Origin: Serratia liquefaciens ATCC 27592
Lineage (GTDB): Bacteria; Pseudomonadota; Gammaproteobacteria; Enterobacterales; Enterobacteriaceae
NCBI RefSeq assembly: GCF_000422085.1
Contig: NC_021741.1
Coordinates: 186,001 to 250,000, forward strand
Length of the DNA stretch: 64,000 bases
Direction: 5' to 3'
Each line of letters starts with the position of its first letter. The stretch's first letter is position 1. A program made the translations under genes and the position numbers. Of this stretch, positions 1 through 8,808 are shown piece after piece. The notes beneath the pieces were generated by a model. It saw only the letters and a list, made by a program, of their open reading frames with translations. It ran no database searches and was not told the DNA's origin.

Positions 1-473
1 ACTGGTACATCAACCGCGAAAGCCCTGAACAGAAAGAGTTTTTCCAGGAATCCATTTTCCAGTATCAGTTGTTCGAACCGGGCCTGTTGGAAACCGACGG
101 CGTGTGCAAGGTGTACTTCACCTGCGACGATCACGAAAAGCTGCTGCCGCTGGAAGATGCCATCAATGCACGCTGGGGCGATCGGGTTAACGTCAGCTTC
201 TCGTTCCCAACCTGTCTGGAAGTGATGGCGGGTGGCGTGTCAAAAGGGCATGCGCTGGAAGAAGTGGCCAAGATCATCGGTTATACGTTGAAAGAGTGCA
301 TCGCCTTCGGCGACGGCATGAACGATCTGGAAATGCTGTCGATGGCCGGTAAAGGCTGCATCATGCGCGACGCGCATCAGCGTTTGAAAGATAAACTGCC
401 TGAGCTGGAAGTCATTGGCTCAAACGTCGACGACGCGGTGCCACATTACCTGCGGAAAATGTTCCTGGGTTGA
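1..473 (+). CDS. yigL: YigL-like HAD phosphatase (5' truncated by window edge)
   Basis: This is the 3' part of a Cof-type haloacid dehalogenase phosphatase; the reading frame is open from base 3 and the start lies outside the window. The sequence closely follows E. coli YigL, a cytoplasmic sugar-phosphate/pyridoxal-phosphate phosphatase. Visible family marks are the cap-domain segment EVMAGGVSKGHAL and the HAD motif IV GDGMNDLEML that binds magnesium. The protein ends DAVPHYLRKMFLG, as in YigL. In E. coli the next gene is yigM; here it is glpQ on the opposite strand, and yigM lies 48 kb away. Identification is firm; substrate range is inferred from the family. Confidence 0.93.
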   Translation, partial: WYINRESPEQKEFFQESIFQYQLFEPGLLETDGVCKVYFTCDDHEKLLPLEDAINARWGDRVNVSFSFPTCLEVMAGGVSKGHALEEVAKIIGYTLKECIAFGDGMNDLEMLSMAGKGCIMRDAHQRLKDKLPELEVIGSNVDDAVPHYLRKMFLG

Positions 474-477
474 TATG

Positions 478-496
478 AACAGGGCGCCTTGCGGCG
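478..496. terminator. Hairpin between convergent yigL and glpQ
   Basis: An inverted repeat GGGCGCC/GGCGCCC with a short loop lies between the two convergent stop codons. There is no clear T tract on either strand, so it may stop transcription only weakly. Confidence 0.5.
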
Positions 497-508
497 CCCT
501 GATTGGTA

Positions 509-1588
509 TTACTTGTGCTGGCCCTGCTTTTGCAGGAATTGCACGCCCTTGTCAGGGAAGTCGGTGAACACGCCGTCCACGCCCGCCTGGTTGTAAATCA
601 CGTCATACAGCTGATTCACGTCGGTCACGTAGTCTGGCAGCGCATCGGCGCGGATGGTGAATGGGTGCACCGCCAACTTGTTGGCATGCGCTTCTTTCAC
701 CATGTCGGTCAGCACCACCTTGCCCGGCTTGGATTTTTCCGCCACCACCAGCATGTGGTAGTCCGGTCCGATGCCGTCGGCATACTGGGCGATTTGCTTC
801 ATCGCGCCCGGTTTGAACATCCAGTCATAGTCGTATTCCACCCATTTGCCGTCGGCTTTCTGCTCATAGGTTTCCTGCCACTTGTTATAGGCGATCAGTT
901 GGATCAGCTTCAGATCCATGCCCATTTTCGGTTCCAGCTCGGTTTTAATCCGCTTCAGCTCGTTGGCATCGAAGCATTGCAGATAAACGTTATCGCCCTT
1001 GCCGGTGTAGCCGTACTGTTTCAGAACCGCCAGCACCTTGCTGGAAATGTCTTTCCCTTCTTGCTTATGGAACCACGGCGCTTTGATTTCCGGGTAAATA
1101 CCGATATTTTTGCCGGTTGAATGATTCAACCCCTGCACAAATTCGATCTCTTCCTGGAAGGTATGGACGCGGAAGTCGGATTTACCCATCGGGAAACGAC
1201 CCGGGTAGCCCTGCACCTTCTTGCCATTTTCGATCTCAAAACCTTCGGTGAACTTCAGCGACTTGATTTCAGGCAGCGTAAAGTCGATGGCGTAATAACG
1301 GCCGTCTTTGCGCGCGCGGTCCGGGAAACGCTCTGCTACGTCGGTGACGCGATCGAGGTAGTGGTCATGCAACACCACCAGCTCGTTGTCCTTGGTCATC
1401 ACCAGATCTTGTTCGAGGAAATCCGCGCCCTGCGCGTAGGCCATGGCCTTCGCCGGCAGCGTGTGTTCCGGCAGATAACCGCTGGCGCCACGGTGGGCGA
1501 TCACCACCTTGTCGGCGGCTTGTGCGGCGCTGACCATTGAGGTGGCCAGGATAATCCCTGCCAGCAGGGCTTTGACTTGAGTCCGCAT
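509..1588 (-). CDS. glpQ: Periplasmic glycerophosphodiester phosphodiesterase
   Basis: GlpQ hydrolyses glycerophosphodiesters in the periplasm to sn-glycerol-3-phosphate, which GlpT imports. The 359-residue protein has a signal peptide of about 24 residues ending SAAQA, then the GDPD active-site start VIAHRGASGYLPEHT and the metal/catalytic segment LEQDLVMTKD...VLHDHYLDR, nearly identical to E. coli GlpQ (358 residues). An ATG 15 bases upstream (1603) is possible, but GGAG about 9 bases before the ATG at 1588 fits a ribosome binding site and gives the family length. The gene follows glpT on the same strand, but a gap of more than 200 bases with three hairpins separates them. Very confident. 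Confidence 0.95.
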   Translation of the reverse strand: MRTQVKALLAGIILATSMVSAAQAADKVVIAHRGASGYLPEHTLPAKAMAYAQGADFLEQDLVMTKDNELVVLHDHYLDRVTDVAERFPDRARKDGRYYAIDFTLPEIKSLKFTEGFEIENGKKVQGYPGRFPMGKSDFRVHTFQEEIEFVQGLNHSTGKNIGIYPEIKAPWFHKQEGKDISSKVLAVLKQYGYTGKGDNVYLQCFDANELKRIKTELEPKMGMDLKLIQLIAYNKWQETYEQKADGKWVEYDYDWMFKPGAMKQIAQYADGIGPDYHMLVVAEKSKPGKVVLTDMVKEAHANKLAVHPFTIRADALPDYVTDVNQLYDVIYNQAGVDGVFTDFPDKGVQFLQKQGQHK

Positions 1589-1622
1589 ATTGTTGTTCTC
1601 CATGTTGTAGGTGCAGGGGTAG

Positions 1623-1648
1623 TAAAAAGGCCGGTGATTAACCGGCCT
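1623..1648 (-). terminator. Terminator-like hairpin just upstream of glpQ
   Basis: A perfect 8-bp stem AGGCCGGT/ACCGGCCT with a 5-base loop is followed on the minus strand by five T residues, the form of a Rho-independent terminator. It lies only about 35 bases before the glpQ start codon, so it should reduce transcription entering glpQ from glpT or from a promoter in the gap. Confidence 0.6.
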
Positions 1649-1680
1649 AAGACTGCTGACAAAGTCCTTTGCAGTTAAAC

Positions 1681-1708
1681 GTTATGATCTGGGGACTAAT
1701 AAAAACAA
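1681..1708 (-). promoter_or_regulatory. Candidate glpQ promoter
   Basis: On the minus strand TTGTTT (1703-1708) and CATAAC (1681-1686) are separated by 16 bases, a passable sigma-70 promoter. It lies upstream of the terminator-like hairpin, giving an attenuator-like order of promoter, hairpin, glpQ. No start site is proven. Confidence 0.3.
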
Positions 1709-1733
1709 AGGATTATGTCTTGTGAGCTGCTCC

Positions 1734-1798
1734 AAACGCCCGAAAATCCCATTTTTCGGGTGTTTGTCGTCAGATTAAGGCCGCAAGGCGGCCTTTAA
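1734..1798. other. Two stem-loops in the glpT-glpQ gap
   Basis: The first stem-loop pairs 1734-1746 with 1753-1765 (one mismatch in 13 pairs) around a 6-base loop. The second is AAGGCCGC/GCGGCCTT at 1777-1795 and lies about 25 bases after the glpT stop, where it may end or stabilise the glpT transcript. Confidence 0.5.
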
Positions 1799-1821
1799 AT
1801 AATGCGAAAGTTGTATGACGC

Positions 1822-3177
1822 TTAACCGCGTTTGTTGGCAGCGATTTCCGCGTGGTGTTTTTTCTCGCTCATCATGGTCAGCAACAGCAGCACTACCGCG
1901 CCGATGCTACCGCCAATCATCACCATAAAGCCGCCGTCCCAACCGAAGTAGTCAACGGTGTAGCCGACGATGGCGCTGGCTGCAACAGAGCCGCCCAGGT
2001 AACCGAACAGACCGGTGAAGCCTGCGGCGGTGCCGGCGGCTTTCTTCGGTGCCAGTTCCAGTGCGTGCAGGCCGATCAGCATGACCGGGCCGTAAATCAG
2101 GAAGCCGATGGTGATCATACAGGCCATATCGATGCCAGGATTACCGACCGGGTTCAGCCAGTAAACGACGGTGGCAATGGTCACCAGCGTCATGAAGAAC
2201 ACGCCGGTAGCGCCGCGGTTACCCTTGAACACCTTGTCCGACATCCAGCCGCACAGCAGGGTGCCCGGAATACCGGCATACTCGTACAGGAAGTAAGCCC
2301 AGGAAGACTTGTCCAGCGCGAAGTGTTTCACTTCTTTCAGGTAGGTCGGTGACCAGTCCAGAATGCCGTAACGCAGCAGATAAACGAACACGTTAGCTAC
2401 GGCGATGTACCACAGCAGTTTGTTCGGCAGGATGTACTGCATGAAGATCTGCTTGGCCGTCAGCTCTTCTTCCGCTTTGTCGGTGTAGTCGTCCGGATAA
2501 TCGTTTTTGTATTCTTCAATCGGCGGCAGGCCGCAGGATTGCGGGGTGTCGCGCATCAGGGCAAAGGCGATCAGGGCTACCAGAATGGCACCGAAGGCCG
2601 GCATGTACAGCGCCGCGTGCCAGTCGTTGAACCAGGCCATACCCAGCAAGAACAGCAGCGGTGGCAGACCGCCACCCACGTTATGGGCGCAGTTCCAGAC
2701 CGAAACGATACCGCCACGCTCTTTCTGCGACCACCAGTGCACCATGGTACGGCCACAAGGCGGCCAGCCCATGCCCTGGAACCAACCGCACAGGAACAGC
2801 AGCACGAACATGACCGCGATGCTCGATGTCGCCCATGGAACGAAGCCCATAAACAGCATGACCGCAGCAGCCAAAATCAGGCCGGCGGGCAGGAACACGC
2901 GAGGGTTGGAGCGGTCAGAAACCGACCCCATGATAAATTTTGAGAAACCGTAGGCGATGGAAATACCGGACAGCGCGAAACCGAGGTCACCGCGGCTGAA
3001 GCCCTGGTCAATCAGGTAAGGCATGGCCAGGGTGAAGTTCTTGCGCACCAGGTAGTAGGCGGCATAACCGAAGAAAATCCCCATAAATATTTGCCAGCGC
3101 AATTTACGGTACAGCGGGTCGACTTTGTCGACCGGCACACGTGAAATGTGTGCTGCCGGCTTAAAAATACTCAACAT
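1822..3177 (-). CDS. glpT: Glycerol-3-phosphate:phosphate antiporter
   Basis: GlpT is an inner-membrane major facilitator protein that imports sn-glycerol-3-phosphate in exchange for phosphate. The 451-residue product has the organophosphate antiporter layout of twelve hydrophobic segments, the N-terminal [26 protein letters not shown] segment (with the substrate-binding arginine of that region) and the signature around [20 protein letters not shown]. coli GlpT has 452 residues. It is transcribed divergently from glpABC across a 365-base regulatory gap and precedes glpQ. Expected regulation is GlpR repression and CRP activation. Very confident. Confidence 0.97.
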   Translation of the reverse strand: MLSIFKPAAHISRVPVDKVDPLYRKLRWQIFMGIFFGYAAYYLVRKNFTLAMPYLIDQGFSRGDLGFALSGISIAYGFSKFIMGSVSDRSNPRVFLPAGLILAAAVMLFMGFVPWATSSIAVMFVLLFLCGWFQGMGWPPCGRTMVHWWSQKERGGIVSVWNCAHNVGGGLPPLLFLLGMAWFNDWHAALYMPAFGAILVALIAFALMRDTPQSCGLPPIEEYKNDYPDDYTDKAEEELTAKQIFMQYILPNKLLWYIAVANVFVYLLRYGILDWSPTYLKEVKHFALDKSSWAYFLYEYAGIPGTLLCGWMSDKVFKGNRGATGVFFMTLVTIATVVYWLNPVGNPGIDMACMITIGFLIYGPVMLIGLHALELAPKKAAGTAAGFTGLFGYLGGSVAASAIVGYTVDYFGWDGGFMVMIGGSIGAVVLLLLTMMSEKKHHAEIAANKRG

Positions 3178-3267
3178 GAGCGCCTCCGATGGCTTTATCT
3201 AGTTATCACATCAATATGATCTTTTACGTTCATTTGATGATTGAGCGGATATCGAATGTGGTGTTTT

Positions 3268-3287
3268 TTTGTTCCATAACGAGCGTC
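3268..3287. promoter_or_regulatory. Putative GlpR operator
   Basis: TGTTCCATAACGAGCGT at 3270-3286 matches 14 of 17 positions of the E. coli GlpR operator core TGTTCGATAACGAACAT. It is on the glpT side of the divergent region, where it could repress glpTQ. Confidence 0.5.
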
Positions 3288-3407
3288 ATCCTAGTCAAAA
3301 CCGCCTGGTGTCGCTGTGATGAATGGCGCAAATGTTACACTTTTATGAAACACCGGCGGATTTTGAGCGATTCGTTAACGTTATGAAATAGAAAAACGCC
3401 TAAAAAT

Positions 3408-3423
3408 CGTGATTGTGATCACA
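3408..3423. promoter_or_regulatory. Putative CRP site
   Basis: CGTGA-N6-TCACA matches the CRP consensus TGTGA-N6-TCACA at 9 of 10 positions. Its central place between glpT and glpA fits cAMP-dependent activation of both units, as in E. coli. Confidence 0.65.
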
Positions 3424-3457
3424 TTCGTGGTTTTTTGTGGACATTTTACTTTCGTTT

Positions 3458-3477
3458 TAAGTTCGTTATTGTTCCTT
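3458..3477. promoter_or_regulatory. Weak GlpR-like site near glpA
   Basis: The left half TA-GTTCG fits the GlpR operator well and the right half poorly (about 12 of 20 overall). It is followed by GTTCC and lies 65-85 bases before glpA. Confidence 0.3.
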
Positions 3478-3542
3478 ATCAAACAAAGACCCCAATGACT
3501 GTGGCCCAATAGGGCAATAACCACGGATCCAGAGGGAGCGTC

Positions 3543-5186
3543 ATGAGCAGCCATTCAGCAGAAAACGAAACGGATGTGATCATCATTGGCGGCGGCGCGA
3601 CCGGCGCGGGCATTGCTCGTGACTGCGCACGCCGCGGCCTGCGTTGCATACTGCTGGAGCGTCATGATATCGCCACCGGTGCGACCGGACGCAACCACGG
3701 CCTGCTGCACAGCGGTGCGCGTTATGCGGTAACCGACGGCGAATCGGCGCGCGAATGCATAGAAGAGAACCGCATCCTCAAACGCATTGCGCACCACTGC
3801 ATCGAGCGAACCGACGGGCTGTTTATCACCCTGCCGCAGGATTCACTGGCTTATCAACAGCAGTTTATTGTCTCCTGCCACAGCGCCGGTATCAACGCTG
3901 AAGCTATTGATCCGCAGTTGGCGTTGCGGCTGGAGCCGGCGGCTAATCCGGCGCTCATCGGTGCCGTGCGCGTGCCGGACGGCACTGTCGATCCTTTCCG
4001 TTTGACCGCCGCCAATATGCTCGATGCCCGTGAGCACGGCGCGCAGATCCTCACTTATCACCAGGTGGTCGGTTTATTACGCACGGGCGATCGCGTTACC
4101 GGAGTGCGTGTTTTCGACCACCAATCGTCGCGCCGTTACGATATTCACGCCGAAGTGGTGGTCAACGCCGCCGGTATCTGGGGTCAGCAGATTGCAGAAT
4201 ATGCCGATCTGCGAATTCGCATGTTCCCGGCCAAGGGCGCTTTGCTGATCCTGGGTCATCGCATCAACAACATGGTGATCAACCGCTGCCGCAAGCCGGC
4301 GGACGCCGACATTCTGGTGCCGGGTGACACCATCTCGCTGATTGGCACCACCTCCACCCACATTGATTATGATCAGATCGACAACATGCTGGTGACCCCG
4401 CAGGAAGTGGACATTTTAATCCGCGAGGGCGCGCTGCTGGCACCTGAATTGGCGCAAACCCGAATTCTGCGTGCTTATGCCGGCGTTCGGCCTTTGGTAG
4501 CCAGTGACGACGACCCTAGCGGTCGCAACGTCAGCCGTGGCATCGTGCTGCTCGATCATGCCAGCCGCGACGGTCTGGAAGGCTTTATCACCATCACCGG
4601 CGGCAAGCTGATGACCTACCGGCTGATGGCGCAGTGGGCGACCGATAAAGTGTGCGAAAAGCTTCGGGTAGACAGCCCCTGCACTACCGCACAGGAGGCG
4701 TTGCCGGGTTCTCGTCAGTCGGCGGAAGAAACGGTGCGTAGCGTGGTGTCTTTGCCTGCCAGTATTCGTGGCTCGGCGGTTTATCGCCACGGCGACCGTG
4801 CAAACCGCGTACCGGCGGGGGATCGGTTGGACAACAGCCTGGTGTGCGAATGCGAAGCGGTGACCGCCGGCGAGGTGCGTTATGCGGTTAACTCTCTCAC
4901 CGTCAATAACCTGGTCGATTTGCGTCGTCGTACCCGCGTTGGCATGGGCACCTGCCAGGGGGAGCTTTGCGCCTGCCGTGCCGCGGGGCTGCTGACACGC
5001 TTTAACGTCACCACCCCGCAGCAGTCGATCGACCAGCTATCGCATTTCCTCAACGAGCGTTGGAAAGGCGTCCGGCCTATCGCCTGGGGCGATGCGCTGC
5101 GCGAAAGTGAATTTACCAGTTGGGTTTACCAGGGATTGTGCGGGCTCGATGCCCGGGGGGAACAGGAGGCCGATGATGCGATTTGA
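3543..5186 (+). CDS. glpA: Anaerobic glycerol-3-phosphate dehydrogenase subunit A
   Basis: GlpA is the FAD-binding catalytic subunit of the GlpABC complex, which oxidises glycerol-3-phosphate to dihydroxyacetone phosphate at the membrane during anaerobic growth. The 547-residue protein has an N-terminal dinucleotide-binding motif GGGATG (residues 16-21), the FAD-dependent oxidoreductase segment HNHGLLHSGARYA-like, and a C-terminal BFD-like [2Fe-2S] region with cysteines at 435, 437, 471 and 476. E. coli GlpA has 542 residues. GAGGGAG precedes the ATG. The stop overlaps glpB by 11 bases, so translation is likely coupled. Very confident. Confidence 0.97.
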   Translation: MSSHSAENETDVIIIGGGATGAGIARDCARRGLRCILLERHDIATGATGRNHGLLHSGARYAVTDGESARECIEENRILKRIAHHCIERTDGLFITLPQDSLAYQQQFIVSCHSAGINAEAIDPQLALRLEPAANPALIGAVRVPDGTVDPFRLTAANMLDAREHGAQILTYHQVVGLLRTGDRVTGVRVFDHQSSRRYDIHAEVVVNAAGIWGQQIAEYADLRIRMFPAKGALLILGHRINNMVINRCRKPADADILVPGDTISLIGTTSTHIDYDQIDNMLVTPQEVDILIREGALLAPELAQTRILRAYAGVRPLVASDDDPSGRNVSRGIVLLDHASRDGLEGFITITGGKLMTYRLMAQWATDKVCEKLRVDSPCTTAQEALPGSRQSAEETVRSVVSLPASIRGSAVYRHGDRANRVPAGDRLDNSLVCECEAVTAGEVRYAVNSLTVNNLVDLRRRTRVGMGTCQGELCACRAAGLLTRFNVTTPQQSIDQLSHFLNERWKGVRPIAWGDALRESEFTSWVYQGLCGLDARGEQEADDAI

Positions 5187-6447
5187 CGTAGTGGTGATTG
5201 GCGGTGGCCTGGCGGGTATGACCTGCGCCATCCGCCTGGCGGAACAGGGCAAGCGCTGTGCGGTGGTCAGTTCTGGCCAGAGTGCACTCTATTTTTCATC
5301 CGGCTCGCTTGATCTGCTGGCGCAACTGCCCGACGGCACCCCGGTGACAGAGCCATTGGCGGCGCTGTCCGCACTGGCAACACAGGCACCCCGGCATCCC
5401 TATGCGTTGATCGGTGCCGAGCGGGTGGCGGCGCTGTCGGGTGAAGCTGCATCGCTGCTACAGCGCTGTGGGCTTGCTCTGCAGGGTGACAGCGAACGCA
5501 ATCATCTGCGCATCACGCCGCTGGGCACGCGCCGGGCGACCTGGCTCAGCCCGCAGGCTATCCCCGTTACGCCGTTAGGCGGTGAACTGCCGTGGCGGCA
5601 CATTGCGGTGATCGGCATTGAAGGCTTTTTGGATTTTCAGCCACAGTTGGCCGCCAGTTCCCTGACGCAGTCCCTGGGCGTTCGGGCTGAGGTGGCAGAT
5701 ATGCACTTGCCGGCGCTGGACCGGCTGCGCAATAACCCCAGTGAGTTCCGAGCGGTAAATATCGCCAGGGTACTGGATCTGCCGGAAAACCTGACGCCAA
5801 TGGCGGACGAGCTTCGGCGGTTGGCTGCGGACGCCGAGGCGATATTCTTGCCGGCCTGTCTGGGGCTGGAGGATGACGCGCCATTGGCGGCGCTGCAGGC
5901 GGCGGTCGGCAAACCGATTCGCCTGCTGCCGACGCTGCCGCCTTCAGTGCTCGGGATGAGGTTGCACCAGGCGCTGCGCTCGCGATTACAGCAATTGGGC
6001 GGCGTTTTTATGCCGGGGGACAGCGTGCTGCGGGCGGATATTGAAGCCGGGCGAGTCACCGGTGTTTATACCCGTAACCACACCGACATTCCGTTGGTGG
6101 CGCAGCAGGTGGTGCTGGCCAGCGGCAGTTTTTTCAGTAATGGGCTGGTGGCGGACTTCGACGGCATACGTGAACCGGTATTTGGACTGGATGTCGACAG
6201 TAAGGCGGAGCGTGCAGACTGGAGTTGTCGCGAGCTGTTTGCTCCGCAACCCTATTTGCAGTTTGGGGTACGCACCGATAACCAGCTGCGTGCCCTAAGG
6301 CAGGGAGAGCCTTTGAGTAACCTGTATGCCATAGGGGCGGTGACCGGCGGCTACGATCCGCTGCAGCAGGGCTGCGGTGCAGGTGTTTCGTTGGTGGGAG
6401 CATTGCATGTCGCGCAACAGATTGCGGCACAGGAGGAGCAACCATGA
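5176..6447 (+). CDS. glpB: Anaerobic glycerol-3-phosphate dehydrogenase subunit B
   Basis: GlpB is the second flavoprotein subunit of anaerobic glycerol-3-phosphate dehydrogenase; it carries FMN and links GlpA to the membrane subunit GlpC. The 423-residue product starts MRFDVVVIGGGLAGM, a nucleotide-binding fold, and matches the 419-residue E. coli protein. Two adjacent ATGs exist (5173 and 5176); AGGAGG at 5164-5169 is better spaced from the second, which also matches the E. coli start. A longer open frame upstream lies inside glpA and is not used. It overlaps glpA by 11 bases and glpC by 4. Confidence 0.95.
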   Translation: MRFDVVVIGGGLAGMTCAIRLAEQGKRCAVVSSGQSALYFSSGSLDLLAQLPDGTPVTEPLAALSALATQAPRHPYALIGAERVAALSGEAASLLQRCGLALQGDSERNHLRITPLGTRRATWLSPQAIPVTPLGGELPWRHIAVIGIEGFLDFQPQLAASSLTQSLGVRAEVADMHLPALDRLRNNPSEFRAVNIARVLDLPENLTPMADELRRLAADAEAIFLPACLGLEDDAPLAALQAAVGKPIRLLPTLPPSVLGMRLHQALRSRLQQLGGVFMPGDSVLRADIEAGRVTGVYTRNHTDIPLVAQQVVLASGSFFSNGLVADFDGIREPVFGLDVDSKAERADWSCRELFAPQPYLQFGVRTDNQLRALRQGEPLSNLYAIGAVTGGYDPLQQGCGAGVSLVGALHVAQQIAAQEEQP

Positions 6448-7643
6448 GCCTGCACAAAGACAACAGTTTTGAGAACTGCATCAAGTGCACCGTCTGCACC
6501 ACCTATTGCCCGGTGGCCAAGGTCAATCCGCTTTATCCCGGGCCTAAGCAGGCTGGGCCGGACGGCGAACGCCTACGGTTAAAAGATCCGGCGCTGTACG
6601 ACGAAGCGCTGAAGTATTGCACCAACTGCAAACGCTGTGAGGTAGCCTGCCCGTCCGACGTCAAAATTGGCGATATCATTCAGCGGGCGCGTGCCGACTT
6701 TGCCCAGAGCAAGCCGACGCTGCGCGACGCCATCCTCAGTCATACCGATATCATGGGCTCGCTGTCGACGCCGTTTGCGCCGATCGTCAACGCTGCCACC
6801 GGGTTGAAGCCGGTGCGCGCGCTGCTGGACAAGGCGTTGAAAATTGATCACCGTCGCGAACTGCCCAAATACTCGTTCGGCACCTTCCGCCGCTGGTACC
6901 GCCAGCAAGCGCAGGCCCAACAGCGTTACGCCGAGCAGGTGGCTTTTTTCCACGGCTGCTTCGTTAATTACAACCACCCGCAGCTGGGTAAGGATCTGAT
7001 CAAAGTCTTCAATGCGATGGATATCGGCGTGCAGCTGCTTAAGCGCGAAAAATGCTGCGGTGTGCCGCTGATTGCCAACGGCTTTATCGCCCAGGCCAAG
7101 AAACAGGCCAAGGTGAATGCCGAATCGCTGCATGAGGCGGTGTTGGAGCGCGGCATCCCTGTTGTGGCCACTTCATCGAGCTGTACTTTTACGCTGCGTG
7201 ACGAATACCCGCATTTGCTGGAGGTGGATACCTCGGCGGTGCGTGAACGGGTGGAGCTGGCGACGCGCTATCTGTACCGCCTGCTCAATCAGGGGCGCAG
7301 CCTGCCGCTGAAGCGTACGCCATTGCGGGTGGCCTACCATACGCCGTGTCACATGGAGAAAATGGGCTGGACGGCCTATACGCTGGAATTATTGCGGCAG
7401 ATACCGGGGCTGGAGCTGGTGGTATTGGATTCGCAGTGTTGCGGCATTGCCGGCACCTACGGATTTAAATCCGAGAACTATGCGACTTCGCAAGGGATTG
7501 GCGCATCGCTGTTTCGCCAGATTGAGGAGAGTGGGGTCGATTTGGTGGTGACGGACTGCGAAACCTGTAAATGGCAAATCGAGATGTCGACCAGCAAGCG
7601 CTGCGAACACCCGATTACCCTGTTGGCACAGGCCCTGGCGTAG
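6444..7643 (+). CDS. glpC: Anaerobic glycerol-3-phosphate dehydrogenase subunit C
   Basis: GlpC is the iron-sulfur subunit that attaches GlpAB to the inner membrane and passes electrons to the quinone pool. The 399 residues show two [4Fe-4S] motifs, C12-C15-C18-C22P and C59-C62-C65-C69P, followed by two CCG-type cysteine regions (around KCCGVP and QCCGIAGTYG) typical of heterodisulfide-reductase-like subunits. The start overlaps the glpB stop (ATGA). A bidirectional hairpin follows. E. coli GlpC has 396 residues. Confidence 0.97.
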   Translation: MSLHKDNSFENCIKCTVCTTYCPVAKVNPLYPGPKQAGPDGERLRLKDPALYDEALKYCTNCKRCEVACPSDVKIGDIIQRARADFAQSKPTLRDAILSHTDIMGSLSTPFAPIVNAATGLKPVRALLDKALKIDHRRELPKYSFGTFRRWYRQQAQAQQRYAEQVAFFHGCFVNYNHPQLGKDLIKVFNAMDIGVQLLKREKCCGVPLIANGFIAQAKKQAKVNAESLHEAVLERGIPVVATSSSCTFTLRDEYPHLLEVDTSAVRERVELATRYLYRLLNQGRSLPLKRTPLRVAYHTPCHMEKMGWTAYTLELLRQIPGLELVVLDSQCCGIAGTYGFKSENYATSQGIGASLFRQIEESGVDLVVTDCETCKWQIEMSTSKRCEHPITLLAQALA

Positions 7644-7668
7644 GGCGCAGCAGTGTGAACTGCGCCCT
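7642..7668. terminator. Bidirectional terminator hairpin, glpC/dcrB
   Basis: A perfect 9-bp inverted repeat AGGGCGCAG/CTGCGCCCT with a 9-base loop starts at the glpC stop and serves the convergent glpC and dcrB genes. No strong T tract is present. Confidence 0.6.
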
Positions 7669-7689
7669 ATAGGCTGAGTCAGTAAAAGT

Positions 7690-8253
7690 TTACTTGTTCA
7701 GTTTCAGCGTTTTGATGATGCCTTCGGCTTCACTTTGCGCCTGCTGCTGGTTATCCGCCGGCAGCGTCACCTGAATGGTCAGCATGTTGTTATCCAGCGT
7801 GCCGATCAGGATGGAGGAGTAGGCCTTCTCGCCGCCGCTGGTAATGATGCTGTCCAACTGACGCAGCGGCACGCCGTTTACGTCGATGGCTTTGTTGGTG
7901 ACCACCTGCAGGTTCGCATCACGCGCGCGCTGGGTATCTTCCAGACGCTTGCTCAGGGTTTCCAGACTGTCGGCGGTTTTGTCGCCGAGGATCACGATCA
8001 CTGCGCGTTGGCCGGTACTGTCGGCGTAAACGTGCATGTTGTTCGCCTGATTACCCAGCTTGCCGCTTTGGTCCGCCATACCGACCGGCAGGGTGAACGC
8101 CAGCTTACCCTCCAGCAAGCTTACCTGTTGCCCGGCCGGTGCGCTGGTTGCGGCATCGCCCGCCGGCGCTTTGGTGTCTTTGGTTTCGCCGTCGCAGGCC
8201 GCGAGGCCAAGCACTAACAGGCTGATACCCATCAATTTTGCTACTTTACGCAT
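7690..8253 (-). CDS. dcrB: DcrB family lipoprotein
   Basis: DcrB is a small envelope lipoprotein; in E. coli it is needed for phage C1/C6 DNA entry and supports envelope integrity. The 187-residue product has a lipoprotein signal ending LGLAAC (Cys20) and then the conserved body [19 protein letters not shown]...[12 protein letters not shown], matching E. coli DcrB (185 residues). A purine-rich AAGGAAG precedes the start. As in E. coli it lies near yhhQ and tusA, but a GNAT gene intervenes here. The biochemical role is not known. Confidence 0.92.
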   Translation of the reverse strand: MRKVAKLMGISLLVLGLAACDGETKDTKAPAGDAATSAPAGQQVSLLEGKLAFTLPVGMADQSGKLGNQANNMHVYADSTGQRAVIVILGDKTADSLETLSKRLEDTQRARDANLQVVTNKAIDVNGVPLRQLDSIITSGGEKAYSSILIGTLDNNMLTIQVTLPADNQQQAQSEAEGIIKTLKLNK

Positions 8254-8333
8254 TGGGCTTCCTTCTTCCTTTCAGGTAGGGTTTCACTGCCGTATCGCAA
8301 CCTATTCCAGGGTGAAATGCAAGGCAGATGTTG

Positions 8334-8768
8334 TCACAAGGTTTTCTCAAGTAATAGCCGATAATCAGCCACTTCGCCTTTCTTTTCCAGTTGAACAATC
8401 TGATAGTGATTGTTGATAAGCATCATCAGCATCGCACGGAACTGATTACGGGTTTTCACCCTCAACTGGTGATAACCCTGCGCCCGTGCCCAGTTTTCCT
8501 GCTCGGCCAATAGCGCTAACGCCACACCGTGGCGGCGACAAGCCGGCAATACGGCACCCAACCAGCTGTAAAACACTCGGTCTTGTTGCTGATAACCGAG
8601 CTTGAAACCGGCAGCCTGGCCGTCGACTTCGGCGATCAGTGCGGCCATCGGGAGTGAGCCGATGCGCTGTTGCAGATCGTTGAGGTTGTGCAGATTGCCG
8701 AATTCGGGGATTTGCTGATACAGACGATGAATTTCTTCGAGGGTAGCGTGGCGGGTGGTGACGGTCAT
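8334..8768 (-). CDS. GNAT family N-acetyltransferase
   Basis: This 144-residue protein looks like a Gcn5-related acetyltransferase. The central segment VFYSWLGAVLPACRRHGVALALLAEQENWARAQGY holds the usual beta4/beta5 strand and the acetyl-CoA binding R-x-x-G-x-A turn (RRHGVA). The start at 8768 is chosen because GGAGG lies 5 bases upstream; an upstream extension would overlap yhhQ and lacks a ribosome binding site. It is inserted between dcrB and yhhQ, which are closer in E. coli. The acetylated substrate cannot be predicted. Confidence 0.85.
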   Translation of the reverse strand: MTVTTRHATLEEIHRLYQQIPEFGNLHNLNDLQQRIGSLPMAALIAEVDGQAAGFKLGYQQQDRVFYSWLGAVLPACRRHGVALALLAEQENWARAQGYHQLRVKTRNQFRAMLMMLINNHYQIVQLEKKGEVADYRLLLEKTL

Positions 8769-8808
8769 GGCGGCCTCCGGATGGGTAGGCCGCCAATGAT
8801 AACACGGG

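Larger units (their letters stand above)
3178..3542. promoter_or_regulatory. Divergent glpT/glpABC control region
   Basis: This 365-base AT-rich stretch separates glpT and glpA and must hold both promoters. It contains a good CRP site and at least two GlpR-like sequences, listed separately. A 65-codon open frame at 3189-3386 has no recognisable product or ribosome binding site and is not called. Confidence 0.7.

Noticed and set aside
503..1540. Two long plus-strand frames opposite glpQ
   Set aside because: They are shadows of the high-GC glpQ gene; translations have no family features.
3230..3260. FNR site in the glpA promoter
   Set aside because: TTGAT-N4 matches only one half well (TTGATGATTGAG); too weak to call.
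3189..3386. 65-codon open frame in the glpT/glpA gap
   Set aside because: It lies wholly over the regulatory region, has no ribosome binding site and no recognisable product.
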